This document shows, one piece after another, positions 49,157 to 61,500 of a DNA stretch of 64,000 nucleotides. How positions within the stretch are numbered: position 1 is the first letter of the stretch; every line of letters begins with the position of its first letter. The stretch is from Laccaria trichodermophora (lineage: Eukaryota > Basidiomycota > Agaricomycetes > Agaricales > Hydnangiaceae), in NCBI GenBank assembly GCA_018417955.1, contig JACTVC010000033.1, forward strand, positions 248,001 through 312,000. The letters are read 5' to 3'. Below the pieces are notes generated by a model. It was not told the origin of the DNA. It saw only the letters and a list, made by a program, of their open reading frames with translations, and searched no databases. A program made the position numbers and the translations under genes.

Positions 49157-50242
49157 CAAGTGTGTAGCTCTTCTGTCGAGTTATTATCTTTTCAATATGA
49201 ATCTTGGATACTTAAGGGCTTACGAGACTCGTGGTGCTCGATTCATGCATTGCGACAGAGGGTCAAGGCTATAAATAGGTTGGATTTAACTGGGTGGTTC
49301 AATACAGGATCGCCCGTCGCCATATCTCCACTCGCTCAGCCACCGTCAAACAACACCCAGCCATCAATCGTTTCAAAGAGTGATGCTGCCTCGAAGACTT
49401 CGGTAACCATTCTGCACATATATGGGTTACTTACACAAGTCGACAGTACACATAGGTCCTGCGTAAAATGTTCAGTTACAATTCCCAACCAAAACTCTGT
49501 AAAGATGGGATGAGGGCTAACATTCAGGTGATGCAAAGTGTATCTAACGCAATAAATTGATCAGGAGTACACACCATTCCAACATCCAAGTAGGAGTGAC
49601 AGGGTGAGAAGCTTTGTGATACAGTCATCCACCTGCTAATGATACACCCAAAATGAGAAATTAGCTTCAACAGATTTGAGCACAACCTTTCTCTACAAAA
49701 ACTACATGAAAATCTCAGATAAATTCCCTTCTATTACTGTACCAAATTTCAGAATGTTTGACCCACATTTCACAAAGAAAATTTAAGATTATGGGTGTAT
49801 CATTGAGGGGTGTGACTGTATTTAGCTATTTCCGAAAAACAGTCCATTTTGTATGCTCCACAGCTTTGCCAATTCTGCCTCACTTGCATCCAAATTATGT
49901 AAAGTGGTAGATATGAGTTTGTACTACTTATTACAACTTGTTTCGTAAAAATCGGTCTGGTATTGAGCAATATATTGGCTAGTCAAAAGTGTATCAAATG
50001 GGGGTGGCGTATCATTAAGGGGTGGATGACTGTAGCGCCTAGATTGGTGATGTCGGTCACTGTCGGCCAGTGTGTGTGTGGCGCTATGCGGCGGCCTCAT
50101 GACGGAAAATCTTGTCCGAAGTTTAGGAGAGATTAAACGTCACGGGAGTATTAGCCTTGAGAAGTCGGTCCACGGAGCGTACATGCTATCCTCTGCTATT
50201 GATTGGGCCGACAGATATGTATTACTTGGATGAACAATTTCG
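49157..50242. other. Gene-poor stretch holding compound MITE
   Basis: No gene. Contains the TA-flanked inverted-repeat elements described separately at 49622-50032. Confidence 0.6.
49622..50032. mobile_element. Compound TA-flanked MITE (411 bp, with internal 197 bp unit)
   Basis: The left end CAGTCATCCACCTGCTAATGATACACC (TA just before) is matched in inverse by two right ends. One is at about 49790-49818 (TA at 49819-49820) and a second at about 50004-50032 (TA at 50033-50034). So either a 197 bp element lies beside a broken second copy, or a 411 bp element carries an internal TIR. No coding capacity. TA duplication suggests Tc1/mariner mobilisation. Confidence 0.75.
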
Positions 50243-51724
50243 TCACTCCTCATAAGCAGGAGGCGCGATAGACGCTGCCACCTCTGTCCCATCTCTCTGT
50301 AGCGATCGACTATCATCGCCACTGACAGACACGTTTGGTGAGAGTCCCATCCTGTGGGAGCCGGCTGCTAAGATGTGACCCTTGTGGACGGGGGTGAGCC
50401 CCAAGCCCACTTGTGATTCAGACATGCTGGCACTTAGGAAAGGCGACATTGTTTCGCTGGTTGCGGGGAATGATTGCGAGAGTCCGATGCTTTCTACGGC
50501 TGGCGGGACGAGATGGTCAGTCCGGACGCGGAGGGGGCAACTGGACCCCATTATTGATAGGTCGATCCAAAATCACTTACTGGCATGGGCTGGCACGGCA
50601 TCATTTTTTTGTTTTCTCGATCTCTTTCTTCGCATTAAAAGGATGATGGCAGCAATGGCAAAGAGCAAGGCCAAACCGCCGAGAACGCCGCCTACAATGC
50701 CCCCGATTGGCAAAGGCATTGATGGTGATGAAGTGGTGGAAGAGGAGGAGGTTTGTGCTGTAAGATTCGGCATGGTAGCAAGCGACGAGAACGACGGGGT
50801 ATATGTTAGATAGTCGAAAATAAAAGTTTGGTTCACGCATGCGGTGATGTTCACGACGAGAGTGTGGTTCCCAGCGGGGATGCTGTCGAAGCTATAAAAC
50901 AAAAAATTTGATTGCTGGCCGTCATTGTTCAGGTATTCTGGCGATGACTTTGAGATGGTATATATCTGGGGAGTAGTGACATTATCAAGGATATAGGACG
51001 CTGAAAGTGTCCCAGTACTGTTCCAGTCCATGATTCCGTAAATTGTCGCAGATGTACCTTTAGATCCCCAGTTCAGTCGAAGATTACGTCTCTGACGAAG
51101 AGTTTACCTGAAAATTGAAACGTGAATATATCACCTGGTGTTGAACTGCGTTGAGTGCTGTTATGATACGGGAAGCCGTCTGGAAGGGATCCAGCATCAA
51201 ACTCTTCTATGCTGCGGTTCCATGACCCTTTGTAGGTGATTAACGGGTCCTCGTTATCGACGATAATTCGATTAGTTCCCAATGGCGTGTCCTTCCCAAC
51301 AGTTACCACAGCATAGTCCAAAGCTGTGCCCAAGACGTGGGATAATAGAACGGTGTGCTTGCCGTCTGTCAAAGTTGGGGTTTGATACCACTGGCGGTAT
51401 GACTGAGGATTCGGATCTGCGTAGGTGGTGTTATATGGGGTCCCGCCATCAATAGACACGATGAGAGTTTGTGAGTCGTTGAAAACAGGAGGTGTGTTTC
51501 CAAAAAACGCGATTGAAGTTCCTGTGCGTAGGTTAATAAGTAGGTGGAATGACGAATGTATACTGACCTTGGAATGACACGGAAAGAGTACCCGCTCCGG
51601 CACTAAAGGCGAAGGCAGCGTAGGTCGACGATCCATTGTACCACTGTATAAGACTGCTCACTGTCCAAGCTCCTCCGCCATAAGTGAACGCGCTAGATGA
51701 GTCGTCCAAGATTACTGAGGCCAT
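50243..51724 (-). CDS. Single-pass membrane protein with beta-rich ectodomain
   Basis: Four exons (51568-51724, 51108-51521, 50581-51057, 50243-50499) encode about 434 residues. Two similar ectodomain halves, each opening with a GTS motif (GTSIAFFGNTPP and GTSATIYGIMDWNS), are rich in aromatic residues and N-glycosylation sites. A Ser/Thr-rich stalk, one membrane span (GGIVGGVLGGLALLFAIAAI) followed by RRKRSRKQK, and a Ser-rich cytoplasmic tail ending PPAYEE complete it. The layout resembles SKG6/Mid2-like fungal surface proteins and the common Agaricomycete type with paired beta-sandwiches. No obvious signal peptide precedes MASVILDD. Function unknown. Starts about 139 bp from the divergent transporter. 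Confidence 0.8.
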
Positions 51725-51863
51725 GTCGACCTGGAATTAGTCCAAATACTTCAAGCTTCAAGTTGGCCGAAGTGAACCCGAAATTTAAGCATTTGGAGCC
51801 ATTCGACAGTTCGATTTGACACAAGAGTTGGCCCTGCAGACTGCATTGACAACTTGTAACATT

Positions 51864-53366
51864 ATGAGCCAAATAAAAGCAACGGCAATCTCCGGGTGCC
51901 GGCCCAGTTGTCCGGTGTCTAAAAATACCCAGGCTCCTGCTCCTTCACTCGGGATCATGGCAGCAAAAACAGCAATGAGGCCCTCCGCCCAATCCCGAGG
52001 GATTAAGGAAAGCCCTCAAAGCGAAGTCGACGTTGTGGAGCTGGCAACGCTCGCCTCCACCTCTTCCAACCTCACAAATAATATTGCGGCTGAACGTAGC
52101 ACTGCCGCTACTGATTCAGCATTAAAACCTCCAATTGAACCCAATCCGGCAGACGTGATACCCGACGGCGGCAGTAAATCATGGCTGATGATTGTGTGCT
52201 GCTCTATATTATGCTTCTGGTTTGTCGGCACGTCCTATTCGTGGGGAGTGCTACAAGCGGCTCTCGTCGACCGCGGCCTCGCTCCAGCCTCGACACTCTC
52301 TTTTATTGGCTCCATCTCAATTTGCCTTCTCGCAGTTTTGGCAATGATCAATTCGCGCGCTCTTGGTGTCATCGGCGCACGCAAAATGGCCGTCATTGGG
52401 GTCCTGTTCATGGGTCTTGGACAAATACTAGCCAGCTTTGCCACGCATAACGTAGCGGGGCTCTTCATGACTGCCGGCGTCATGATGGGCATTGGCGTCA
52501 GTCAGTGTTTCATGGTCGTGTCCATTACACCTGTGCAGTACTTTTCCACCAAGCGCGGTACTGCGGTTGGTATCGTCTACGCAGGCGGTGGGCTTGGTGG
52601 TGGGGTCATTAGCTTGTCCCTCGAAGCAGGCGTACGCAAACTCGGCGTCGAATGGACGTTCTGCATCGTCGGTTTGCTTATGCTCGCTACAGGGTTGCCG
52701 GCTGCTTGGTTCGTCAAAGAACGATTCACTGTCATGCGCAAACAATTTATTGACTGGTCGCTCTTCAAAAACTCGGATTTCCTTTTCCTATTTGTCGGAG
52801 GAGCGCTGGGAACGTTCCCTCTCATCGTCCCTCCCTTCTTCCTGCCCTTGTATGCCCAGTCGCTCCACTTGAGCGCAACCCTCGGTGCCGTCCTCGTCTG
52901 CGTGTGGAACTTTTCTTCCGCAGTCGGTCGCGTCTTCACAGGCATCTGCTCTGATCGTGTGTTCGGCCCGCTTAACACACTATTTCTTATCCTCTCCCTC
53001 ATCGCCTTATCACTACTCGTTATCTGGCCTACCTCCACCTCCTTCGGACCCGTGCTCGTGTTCTCTCTCATCAACGGCGCAGCTAGCGGCGGGTTCTTTG
53101 CCATCATGCCCACCGTGGTCGGTAGCGTCATGGGGACACAACTTATGGCTGTGGCTTTTGGCATGATCGTGACCGGTTGGGTTGGAGGATATCTTGCTGG
53201 CGCACCTATTGCGGGTTACATCTTAACGGCTTTTGGTGGCACCGGCCATGGCATTTCGGCGTACCGACCTGCCATGTTCTATGCTGGTGGCATCGCCGCT
53301 ACCGCCGCCTTGATCATTGGCGCACTGAGATTCCGAAGGAGTCCCCACTTGATGATCAAGATGTAG
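51864..53366 (+). CDS. MFS transporter, monocarboxylate-transporter-like (Mch family)
   Basis: Intronless, about 500 residues. A disordered Thr/Ser/Ala-rich N-terminus of about 100 residues precedes PDGGSKSWLMIVCCSILCFW, where DGGxxxW is the MCT signature. Twelve hydrophobic spans follow, e.g. GVIGARKMAVIGVLFMGLG, QYFSTKRGTAVGIVYAGGGLGG and a second half beginning FLFLFVGGALGTFPLIVPP. YFxxKRxxAxGIxxAGxxxGG is a family hallmark. Such fungal Mch-type proteins sit in the plasma membrane, but their substrates vary (riboflavin for Mch5); none can be assigned here. Start is either 51864 (MSQIKA) or 51957 (MAAKTAM); both have A at -3. Confidence 0.88.
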   Translation: MSQIKATAISGCRPSCPVSKNTQAPAPSLGIMAAKTAMRPSAQSRGIKESPQSEVDVVELATLASTSSNLTNNIAAERSTAATDSALKPPIEPNPADVIPDGGSKSWLMIVCCSILCFWFVGTSYSWGVLQAALVDRGLAPASTLSFIGSISICLLAVLAMINSRALGVIGARKMAVIGVLFMGLGQILASFATHNVAGLFMTAGVMMGIGVSQCFMVVSITPVQYFSTKRGTAVGIVYAGGGLGGGVISLSLEAGVRKLGVEWTFCIVGLLMLATGLPAAWFVKERFTVMRKQFIDWSLFKNSDFLFLFVGGALGTFPLIVPPFFLPLYAQSLHLSATLGAVLVCVWNFSSAVGRVFTGICSDRVFGPLNTLFLILSLIALSLLVIWPTSTSFGPVLVFSLINGAASGGFFAIMPTVVGSVMGTQLMAVAFGMIVTGWVGGYLAGAPIAGYILTAFGGTGHGISAYRPAMFYAGGIAATAALIIGALRFRRSPHLMIKM

Positions 53367-53840
53367 GAGGGGTGAGGCCTTGTACCTCATGCGTGTGGTA
53401 AGACCAGTGTGTACCTCTGCAATCCTACGGTCAAGGTACCATTCCCCGAACACGGGCATTTATTCCGTGAAGAGTGGTTCGAAAGTGAGTAGGCGGACAG
53501 TAGCGCCTCCGGCTGCCTCCGCTCTATTCCCGTCTAATGCGGAACGGCGGGCTTCACTCGCCACCTCAACGGTCTCATTATCTATTCCCCTGGATATGCC
53601 AGCCAACACCAATCACACAGCGTCCAGACGGCCGCTTTGCGCCGCACAAAAAAACAGACAACTAAATGTGAACGGCAAACCGCTAGGTTTCTTGAGGGTG
53701 CTTTGGTTCATATGGCGAATTCGAAAATTCCACGACCGTACTTGTAAAGCAATATCAATAAACATGAGTAGTGATTGCTTGAACCGTATTCAACCTGGAT
53801 CTAACCCAACGCTTCCTTTCAAATGGGCTGTAACTTACCC
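53367..53840. other. Intergenic between transporter and AAC (convergent ends)
   Basis: An open frame spans part of it, but with no gene-like features. Probably 3' UTRs. Confidence 0.5.
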
Positions 53841-55209
53841 TCAACCTGACCCTACGAAGGGTATTGCAAATAAGTGACATATCCAGATGGTCAAGAAAAA
53901 GTATTTACCTCCACGGTAAACTTTTCCAAACAAAATTTCTTGCAACTTGTCGTACAGAGCAAGGACACCAGCACCAGCCACTCCCCTGAGAATATTAGCT
54001 CCAGCGCCTTTGAATAGCGACTTGATCCCCTCTTTCGCGATGATCTACAAATACCAAGTGTGGGAAATAGATAAATATAAGAGTAGCGTTGATTTACCTG
54101 AGACCCGGCGTCGAACATTGATTTATAATTGACACCAGAACCAGATGTCATCATCATTCGCCGACTAATGGACAATAAGAATGGGTTTATGGAAGGGAGA
54201 GTACGTACCGAATTGTATCCAATGGGTATGAAGCGAATCCCGCTCCAATCGTTACCCCCCAACCCAACATAAATGACGCCAGCAATGAGCCCTCTAGTGA
54301 ACCAACGAGAACGAAAGGTTCTATAGTTCACACGATGAAAGTCAACGAATGTTGAGTGTTTGAAAATGATACTCACTCAAGGAATCGTATCCACCAAAGT
54401 ATAAACCGCGATAAACGATGATTCCAACCACGGAGGGAACAAACCCGCGATAAAGACCAAGAATGCCGTCGGTTGCTAAAGTTTTCTTGTACACGTCTAT
54501 TAACCCATTGAACTGACGTACACTCCCAACCTTCGCCGTCTTGGCATCATTGGCGAGGCGAGTTCGAGCGTAGTCCAAGGAATACACGAAAACGAGGGAA
54601 GAAGCACCAGCAGCACCGCCAGATGCAACGTTCCCCGCAAACCATGTCCAGTAACCTGCACTCTTCTGAAACCCAAAGAGTGATTTGAAGTAGTCCCCTA
54701 GATATGGACGTTACTCATAACGATTGATGTGAGCCAGTTGGAACTTACGAAAAGCGAAATTCAATGCCTGTGTAGGGAAGTAACGAATCACGTTCGCGGT
54801 ATTCCCTCTCCACAACGAAACAAGACCTTCAGTTCGATATGTGCGCGTGAACGCATCGACGACTCCTTTGTAAGGAGTCGTAAGCCGTCCTTGTTTTATC
54901 TAATCGGCAGAACGTGAGGTGAAGCAAAGCGGTAATTAGCCATACCATTTCATCTTGGTTCTGAACCATGAGCTTAATACGCTCAATGGGTGCAGCGCTT
55001 GTCTTCGCTATGGCCTAGCAAAGCGTCCGAATGAGAATCAGAAAAGGCGACTGAGCCAAGAAGACTTGCGGCAGACACCCCACCCATAAGAAAATCGACT
55101 AGAAGGAAGTAGGTGTTTTGAATAAAACGACATACGAAAAAAATATGGTCAAACCAGCGAAGCCCTTTGGAGTCTTAAGCTTCCTTTTGACCTCTTTTTT
55201 CTCTGCCAT
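53841..55209 (-). CDS. AAC: Mitochondrial ADP/ATP carrier (AAC)
   Basis: Nine exons (55155-55209, 55066-55098, 54946-55007, 54749-54899, 54377-54697, 54209-54320, 54098-54164, 53909-54044, 53841-53851) sum to 948 nt, 315 residues. Motifs: [33 protein letters not shown] (first PX(D/E)xxK/R), [44 protein letters not shown] (RRRMMM, the AAC signature) and [17 protein letters not shown], ending VYRGGSG. AAC exchanges ADP for ATP across the inner mitochondrial membrane. The last exon is only 11 nt (G-GSG-stop) and is required to give the family's conserved C-terminus. Confidence 0.96.
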
Positions 55210-56188
55210 TTCAGATTTCAGTATTGAGGTGGGCAAGAGGGTGATGTCTGATCATGACGTCGTTTCAGGTAATGAAATTTGAAAGTTTGAAACACCAATA
55301 AACGTGACTGGGGCACTTACAACTCTTTTACAACCATAATCCGCCCAACTTTTACCTACCCCATGCTGTCCTTAGCCTCTTTTCCAGATAGACATTGTCG
55401 CTTGATTGATTCAATGTTCTTGAAAGTTGGATTCTGGTTGGAATGAGGCCTTGGATTGGTCCGTGCTCTTGAGTTCTAACTCCGAAAACTCCGCCCATAT
55501 AAGAGAGCGAAACTTCTGACCTGTTTTTCTTTGATCTTTCCACAATCAATATCGCCTGTGACGATAATTCAGGTGCAAAGTGTTGAGCTCGCCGGAGTGG
55601 CCTCCATTCTGTTGCGGCGTTGACATCGCCCGTTCGGCACCACCTTACCTTGTTATTAAAAAGGGACGGGCTGCTAAAAATCTGATGGCGACCTCAAATT
55701 TGAGGATTTTGATACGTGGAGGATGGATTTTTTTTTCTTGCTGCCTTGCCTAGACACGTACAATGTATCCTTTATTTCACTGCTGGATTATTGGTGGTCA
55801 TTGTACAAGCCTAGCTGCACATGGGTATGCATGGATTCGAATTTGCTTCTACTTACATACAAAAAGACCTCGAAGCATATAATGTAAGGAATTTAGTATA
55901 TCTAAAAGAGTGAAATGACGAGCGATACTGCTATGTATATGTCCACGGGGTAAAGGTTGTTGTGGGAAAGGACAGGAAGCCATATGAGCGGCGGGCTTGC
56001 AAAATAGTTTTAGGTGCTCAGAATCCTCTAGGAGCAGAAGCACGACCACGGGGGTAGGCATAGGTGGCGGGGACAAAGAAAAATAGATTTCTGGAGGGCA
56101 GCCTACGTTGAATGTGACACTGGCACGACAAATGCCACGCCGAAGGTGGTCGAGTGCATTCCCACACCCTCCAGCACCCCAGCCCATA
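55210..56188. other. Intergenic between AAC and Kre9/Knh1-like gene
   Basis: No supported gene. A minus frame at 55849-56226 overlaps the neighbour's end in another frame and is a shadow. Confidence 0.5.
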
Positions 56189-56885
56189 TCACCAAAGCAA
56201 AGTCCAAGTAGCCCCAAAGACGACACCTATCGTGACACTGAGCAGGCCCGCTAAATGCTCCATCCCCACCTCCCACCTGACAACGGCGGCGCTAGCGATC
56301 GCCGGAAATGTGGTAGCAAACTGGGCTGTTGGATTTGGGCCTCCGCTCACAGCCACAGTCGACACCTTGGCATCCGGTGAGGGCGCTTGGGAGGTAGGCG
56401 TACTCGATGCGGCAAGGATTGTAAAGCGTGACGAAGTAGCGTATAGGACACCAATCGTGGAGTTGATGAAGATGAGGAAGTAGTCGTCACCCGCAGGTAC
56501 GTCCTGTAATTGGAGATTTATGGCGTTGGAGGCCGAAGGAACTGTGTAAAGAGGATATTAGTATTGGTGCACGAGGCGGGAAGGGGCAGTACGAACCGTT
56601 GCGGGCAAGTTTCATGAGCCCGTCCTGGCTCATGCGTGCCATCTCGACATCAAACCCGTAGACGCCATCCAGCACACCCTTCTCCCAAGTTACAAGATTG
56701 GTAGCACCGTTCACCCACTGTCTTCCCGCCGCCGGCTCCGTGATAATGAAATATGCTATAGGTTATTGTTAGCAGGCAGCTGAGGATGAGAATTGTGATT
56801 GGGGCTGACATGACGTGGGGTTTGCGAGGAAGGTAAGAACGAAGCAGGCGTTGATGCACTTTGAAAAAAAATTCGATAGTCGCAT
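56189..56885 (-). CDS. Kre9/Knh1-like secreted protein, probably GPI-anchored
   Basis: Three exons (56810-56885, 56597-56755, 56189-56541) encode 195 residues. A signal peptide (FSKCINACFVLTFLANPTS) leads to SYFIITEPAAGRQWVNGATN, then VTWEKGV and VYGFDVEMARMSQDGLM, the N-terminal beta-sandwich of the Kre9/Knh1-like or Ser-Thr-rich GPI-anchored family. Next come VPAGDDYFLIFINSTIGVLYATSSRFTI, a Ser/Thr/Pro-rich linker, and a C-terminal hydrophobic stretch (HLAGLLSVTIGVVFGATW) fitting a GPI-attachment signal. In yeast Kre9 and Knh1 act in beta-1,6-glucan synthesis at the cell surface. In basidiomycetes such single-domain proteins are numerous and mostly unstudied. Confidence 0.8.
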
Positions 56886-58514
56886 GGTGGTGGTCGTGGG
56901 GAGAAGAAAGTGCAGTGGGTAGCAGCGCTCGTCGTAGTCCAGTTGTAGTCCAGTTGTAGTTCTCTTGAGGCCGTGTAGCACCGTTGTGAACCCAAAACGA
57001 GCCACTCACGTGATGTTACTTTTCGATTGTCCCTGGTACCTTGCTGCTACTACCTGAAGTATCTTTCAATTTACATAATTATTTAGAAGATGCAGCCAGG
57101 CTACTCTGTAGAAATTGTCCCTATAAAGTTCCAACTCCAACACCCGAGGCAAGAACCACCCTTCCTCAACTTTCCTCAGAGTCAAAAGCCGTCCAGACCA
57201 CCCAGCCTACAACAACTAGAAAGGTTTAGCTCCGTTCCTTGTACTGGTAGCGGCTCAGATGACCCCGGACTTCCGAGTTCTTTATGCACGCGATCGAAGC
57301 TGGGTTGTGTCCTTGTTTATCCCGTAGAACCTTCCGATGTCTTCGGGCCACAGAGCGGTCCTGGAAAGACGGCATAGATAATCCACCCACTCCTCCTTTT
57401 GGGACGCTGAGGTGTTGGTCTTTCGGGGGCAGATAAGGTTACGAATTAGAGAGTAGGACTGAGATTTGAAGATGTGACAACTTCCATCCTCAAGGACGCA
57501 GGAAGGAGTCGATCCTGGGATTGAAAGCCAAACTCGCATGTAGCGTAGACTTGTTTTTCGGTTGAGCGCCACGGTCGTCTGATTCTGGCCTCAAGAAAGT
57601 GGAGATGGCGACGTGCTCCTATCCCATTAAGTGCTCGTGTGCAGATACAGCCAAAACGAGGACAGCAACGCCGTCGATCTACCCCAAGGAGTGTTGTACT
57701 AGCGGTGCACCTTCTGTAAAATCTCAGCAGGAAGAAGGCCGGCATCCCTGAAGACGAAACAAGAGGTATGGTAGCAAGATAGGAATAAAGATCGCGAAGA
57801 TGACCAAGATCGAGTAGGTAGGCGATCGTTCTATTTTGAGGCTTGCCATCGTTATCGCGAGGATAACAGCAAAATGAACCTCGAGTTAAACCTCGTGTTA
57901 TACCTTGCGACAGGCTGCATTTCGAAGAGCATCTGGAGCGGATTGACTATGCGGGCGTTAGATGGAGATTACTCAGGGATGCCATTGGGAACGATGCGAA
58001 TGGTTTTCAAGAGGTGCAATATTTACTAGCTCCGAAGAGTCAGGATCATGGCCACTTCCACGTAGTTGGTTTTCAACCTTGCTTCCTCTCAATTGAGTTG
58101 CTGACCAGAGTAATAAAAAGAGCTCGTTATCCACATCCTTTCTCTGAACACCAGCTTTGAGCAGCATTGCGTCAATACAATCTTCAGGCCAATCTTGAAC
58201 GGCCATCAATTTATTTCGGCGTACAGTAAACTTCAACCAGAGTGTATTGCTAGTGGAACTTGGCATCACCGACACCTCCACACGAAACTGTAGAGCCCTG
58301 CGGAGTGTTTACAGATGCCAGTGTGCCACAACACCCAGGTTGGAGATCAATAATGCACTTGTTTTAATTATGTAATCATTAAGCAGATGAAGATGGTGCT
58401 TACGTAAGGTTTTGATCACGCCTTTCACCATGATTGCCACTCAATAGGCGCTCAGGAATCGAGATATATAACTCGGCGGTTCAACTTTCCACCGACTGCG
58501 CACACACATCCACC
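56886..58514. other. Gene-poor stretch before Dicer
   Basis: No recognised gene. A minus-strand frame at 57973-58281 (core: LWLKFTVRRNKLMAVQDWPE, DNELFLLLWSATQL) looks moderately protein-like, but I know no family. Other frames are unremarkable. The right end must hold the Dicer promoter. Confidence 0.45.
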
Positions 58515-61500
58515 ATGGATGGACTAGATGCACAACGAAGTTCACCCTCCACGCCCACTACTCGAGGCTACCAGCAGGAGATGCTTGAAGAGAGTCTTCA
58601 CAAGAATATTATTATTGCCCTTGACACTGGGTCCGGCAAAACTCTCATCGCCGTTCTCCGATTGAAACATGAGATCGACCGTGAGCCAACCAAGGTATAT
58701 ATTCCAGTCCCCCCCATAATCAATGCGCTCACGTTGCTTCAGGTTTGCTGGTTCTTTGCCCCAACGGTGGCGCTTTGCGAGCAGCAGAAATCCGTCATTC
58801 AAACATATCTCCCGGTATCTGTTGGTCTGATCTCAGGTTCACTAGAGCCAGACCAGTGGAGGAATGCTGCTTTATGGGAGAAGGTCATCCGAACCCATCG
58901 TGTGATGGTTTCGACCCCACAAGTTTTCCTTGACGCCCTCCGTCATGGTTACTTAGTCCTTGGAAGGGATATCTGCCTTTTAGTGTTCGATGAAGCTCAT
59001 CATGCTGTGGACAACCATCCATATAATAGGATCATGCAAGAATTCTATTTTGACCTCCCTATTCAAGGCTTCGATTTGGTTCGGCCAGCGGTCTTGGGGC
59101 TGACTGCCAGTCCTATCTATGGAGGCAATGTAGTCAAGGCATTCCAGTAGGTTCTTACCCTCTAGTCTCTCTACTCCTTGACCAATCTTACTCTAGGACT
59201 ATCGAGGCCAATCTGGACAGCACCATCCGTGCACCTCGCCGTCATCGTGCTGAATTGGCCCAGTTCGTTTACAAACCTAAGTTCAAGCACGTTCTTTATC
59301 AGCCCCCCGACCCGCTCTGCCCTTCGTTCTCGACAAATCACGCAGCTCTAAGTTCAGTCATCGATACACTTGACATCGAGAAAGACCCCTACGTTATTTC
59401 TTTGCGCAAACAAATCAGAAAGACCATCCCTGGCTCAGCGGAATTCCACCGGTTGGATCAGAAACTGTCGACGGTCATCAGTAAACAAAATTCTTTTACG
59501 CACAAGGGTCTCAAAGACTTCTTTAACGCCACATCCAGCATCTGCCAAGACATAGGGCCGTGGGCTGCAGACTGGTATGTTGAGAAGGTGTTGGCGAAAG
59601 CAAAACTAGCCGCGAATCCACACAACAATTTCATGTCCAGCTGGAAGAATTCAGAGAAAGCCTATCTCCTGGGCATTCTCAACCAAATTGTTGTTTCTCC
59701 TGTTTCTTATTATCCTGACGATATAACAGATGATTCTTCGGACAAAGTTCGTGTTCTTGTTGACTGTCTTCTGGCCGAGAAGGCGGAAGCAGAGGCACAT
59801 GATGAAGCTTATAGCGGAATTATCTTTGTCCAACGTCGAGATGCAGTTCTAGCGCTAGCTGAGCTGCTCTCAAATCATCCTCAGACAAAGGACCAATTTC
59901 GGGTGGGGCTACTTATTGGGACGTCTGAAAGCTCATACCGGCACGCTGTAATGGACATAACGCGCAATCTCATCCGAGAATCGCAAGAGGATACCATCGC
60001 TGACTTCAAAATAGGAGAGAAAAATCTAATTGTCTCTACCTCCGTTGCTGAAGAAGGCATTGACATTCAGGCTTGTGGAAGTGTCATACGATGGGATCCT
60101 CCGCCTAATATGGCCAGCTGGGCACAAAGTAGAGGCAGGGCACGTCGTCAAAGGAGTACTTTTACGGTGATGTTCGAAGATGGAAGTAAAAACCAGAAGG
60201 ACGTCGCCAAATGGGAAAATCTAGAACGACAAATGGTGGCATTGTACAACGACCCAACGCGAGATCTAGAGTTCATTTTGGACGAACAGGATTTGGATGA
60301 AATGGAGGAGGCGGAAGACGACGACTGGGTATTTCGACATCCATCCACCGGTGCTCTGCTGACTCTCCACTCCGCCGTCTCTCACCTATCCCACTTCTGC
60401 GCCGTTATCCCAAATTCAGCTCACGTTGATAACCGCCCATTATATGATATCGATCCACCTGATTTCATAGAAGGCTGGCATGCCTTGGAGCCCCATGCGC
60501 GTGCAATAATTCCCTATACCGGACCATACGGGTCAAAGGTGACCCTTCCGCGAGCCCTGCCGCTCCCCACTCGCGAATTTTCCGTGGAACGCATGTACGA
60601 CACCAAAATATCTGCGCATCGTCATGCAGCCTTTCGCGCTTATTTCTCGCTGTACGAAGCAGGTTTGTTGAATGACAATTTACTTGCAATAACTAGCATC
60701 ATTGAGCCAGAGCTGGAAGAGGAGGTGAAAGCAATGCTCGCAGACGTAGAGCGTCGCAGTGGATTTGCCAAAGTCTCGATTCAGATGGACCCTTGGAAAT
60801 CTGAAGATGAAGTCCACCAAGGGTATTTGTGGATGTCGGAACTGGTTTTGGGGGCCTTGCCTCCATTGTTACTGTTCACTCAGTCAGAGATGGTGAACCT
60901 TGCGGGAGAAAACGCTCCCGTACTCTATTACCCTGGGCGTGCTCCAATTAAAGCGAGCCTTCGTCTTATGCGCCGAATGAATGAAGAGGACGTCGTCCTT
61001 CTAGACAAAGCTCGTGAGTATACCAGGAGACTCTTCTGGTGCTTGAACGGTGTCCGAATGGATTGGGATCAACTCGATTTTTCTTATTTGTTCTTGCCTC
61101 TCGACGGGCATGAAGAAGACACTTGGGATATTCGTCGGTCATGGCTTTCAACCACTCGACCGCTCTTTGATTCACATGAACTGGAATTTACCATCGACGG
61201 GGACTCATTTGGCAAGCAATTTTCGTTTCCTGAAGATCTGGCTTTAGTTCGAAGGTATCCCCAATCTGGAAAACCTTTCAAGTTTGTGAGATGGAGGTTT
61301 GACCCGCTTTCGCAAGACGAGGAACTTGAACTAAGGGAATTCTATGGCGAGAAATTTTCGGAGTTGGAGGTGACTTATCCATTGTTGGTTGTTCAAGCAT
61401 ACCCTCCTCGAACTAATTTTTTGATACCAATAACTCCAACGAGAGAACCTTCTTCTGAGGTCAAACATATCAATCTTATCCCTCGTCTATCCAGCATCGT

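Noticed and set aside
53380..53877. 165-codon plus-strand open frame after the MFS transporter
   Set aside because: Lies in the convergent 3' region and overlaps the last AAC exon; no domain, no start signal.
55849..56226. 125-codon minus-strand frame
   Set aside because: Overlaps the last exon of the Kre9/Knh1-like gene in another frame; only the latter has protein-like conservation.
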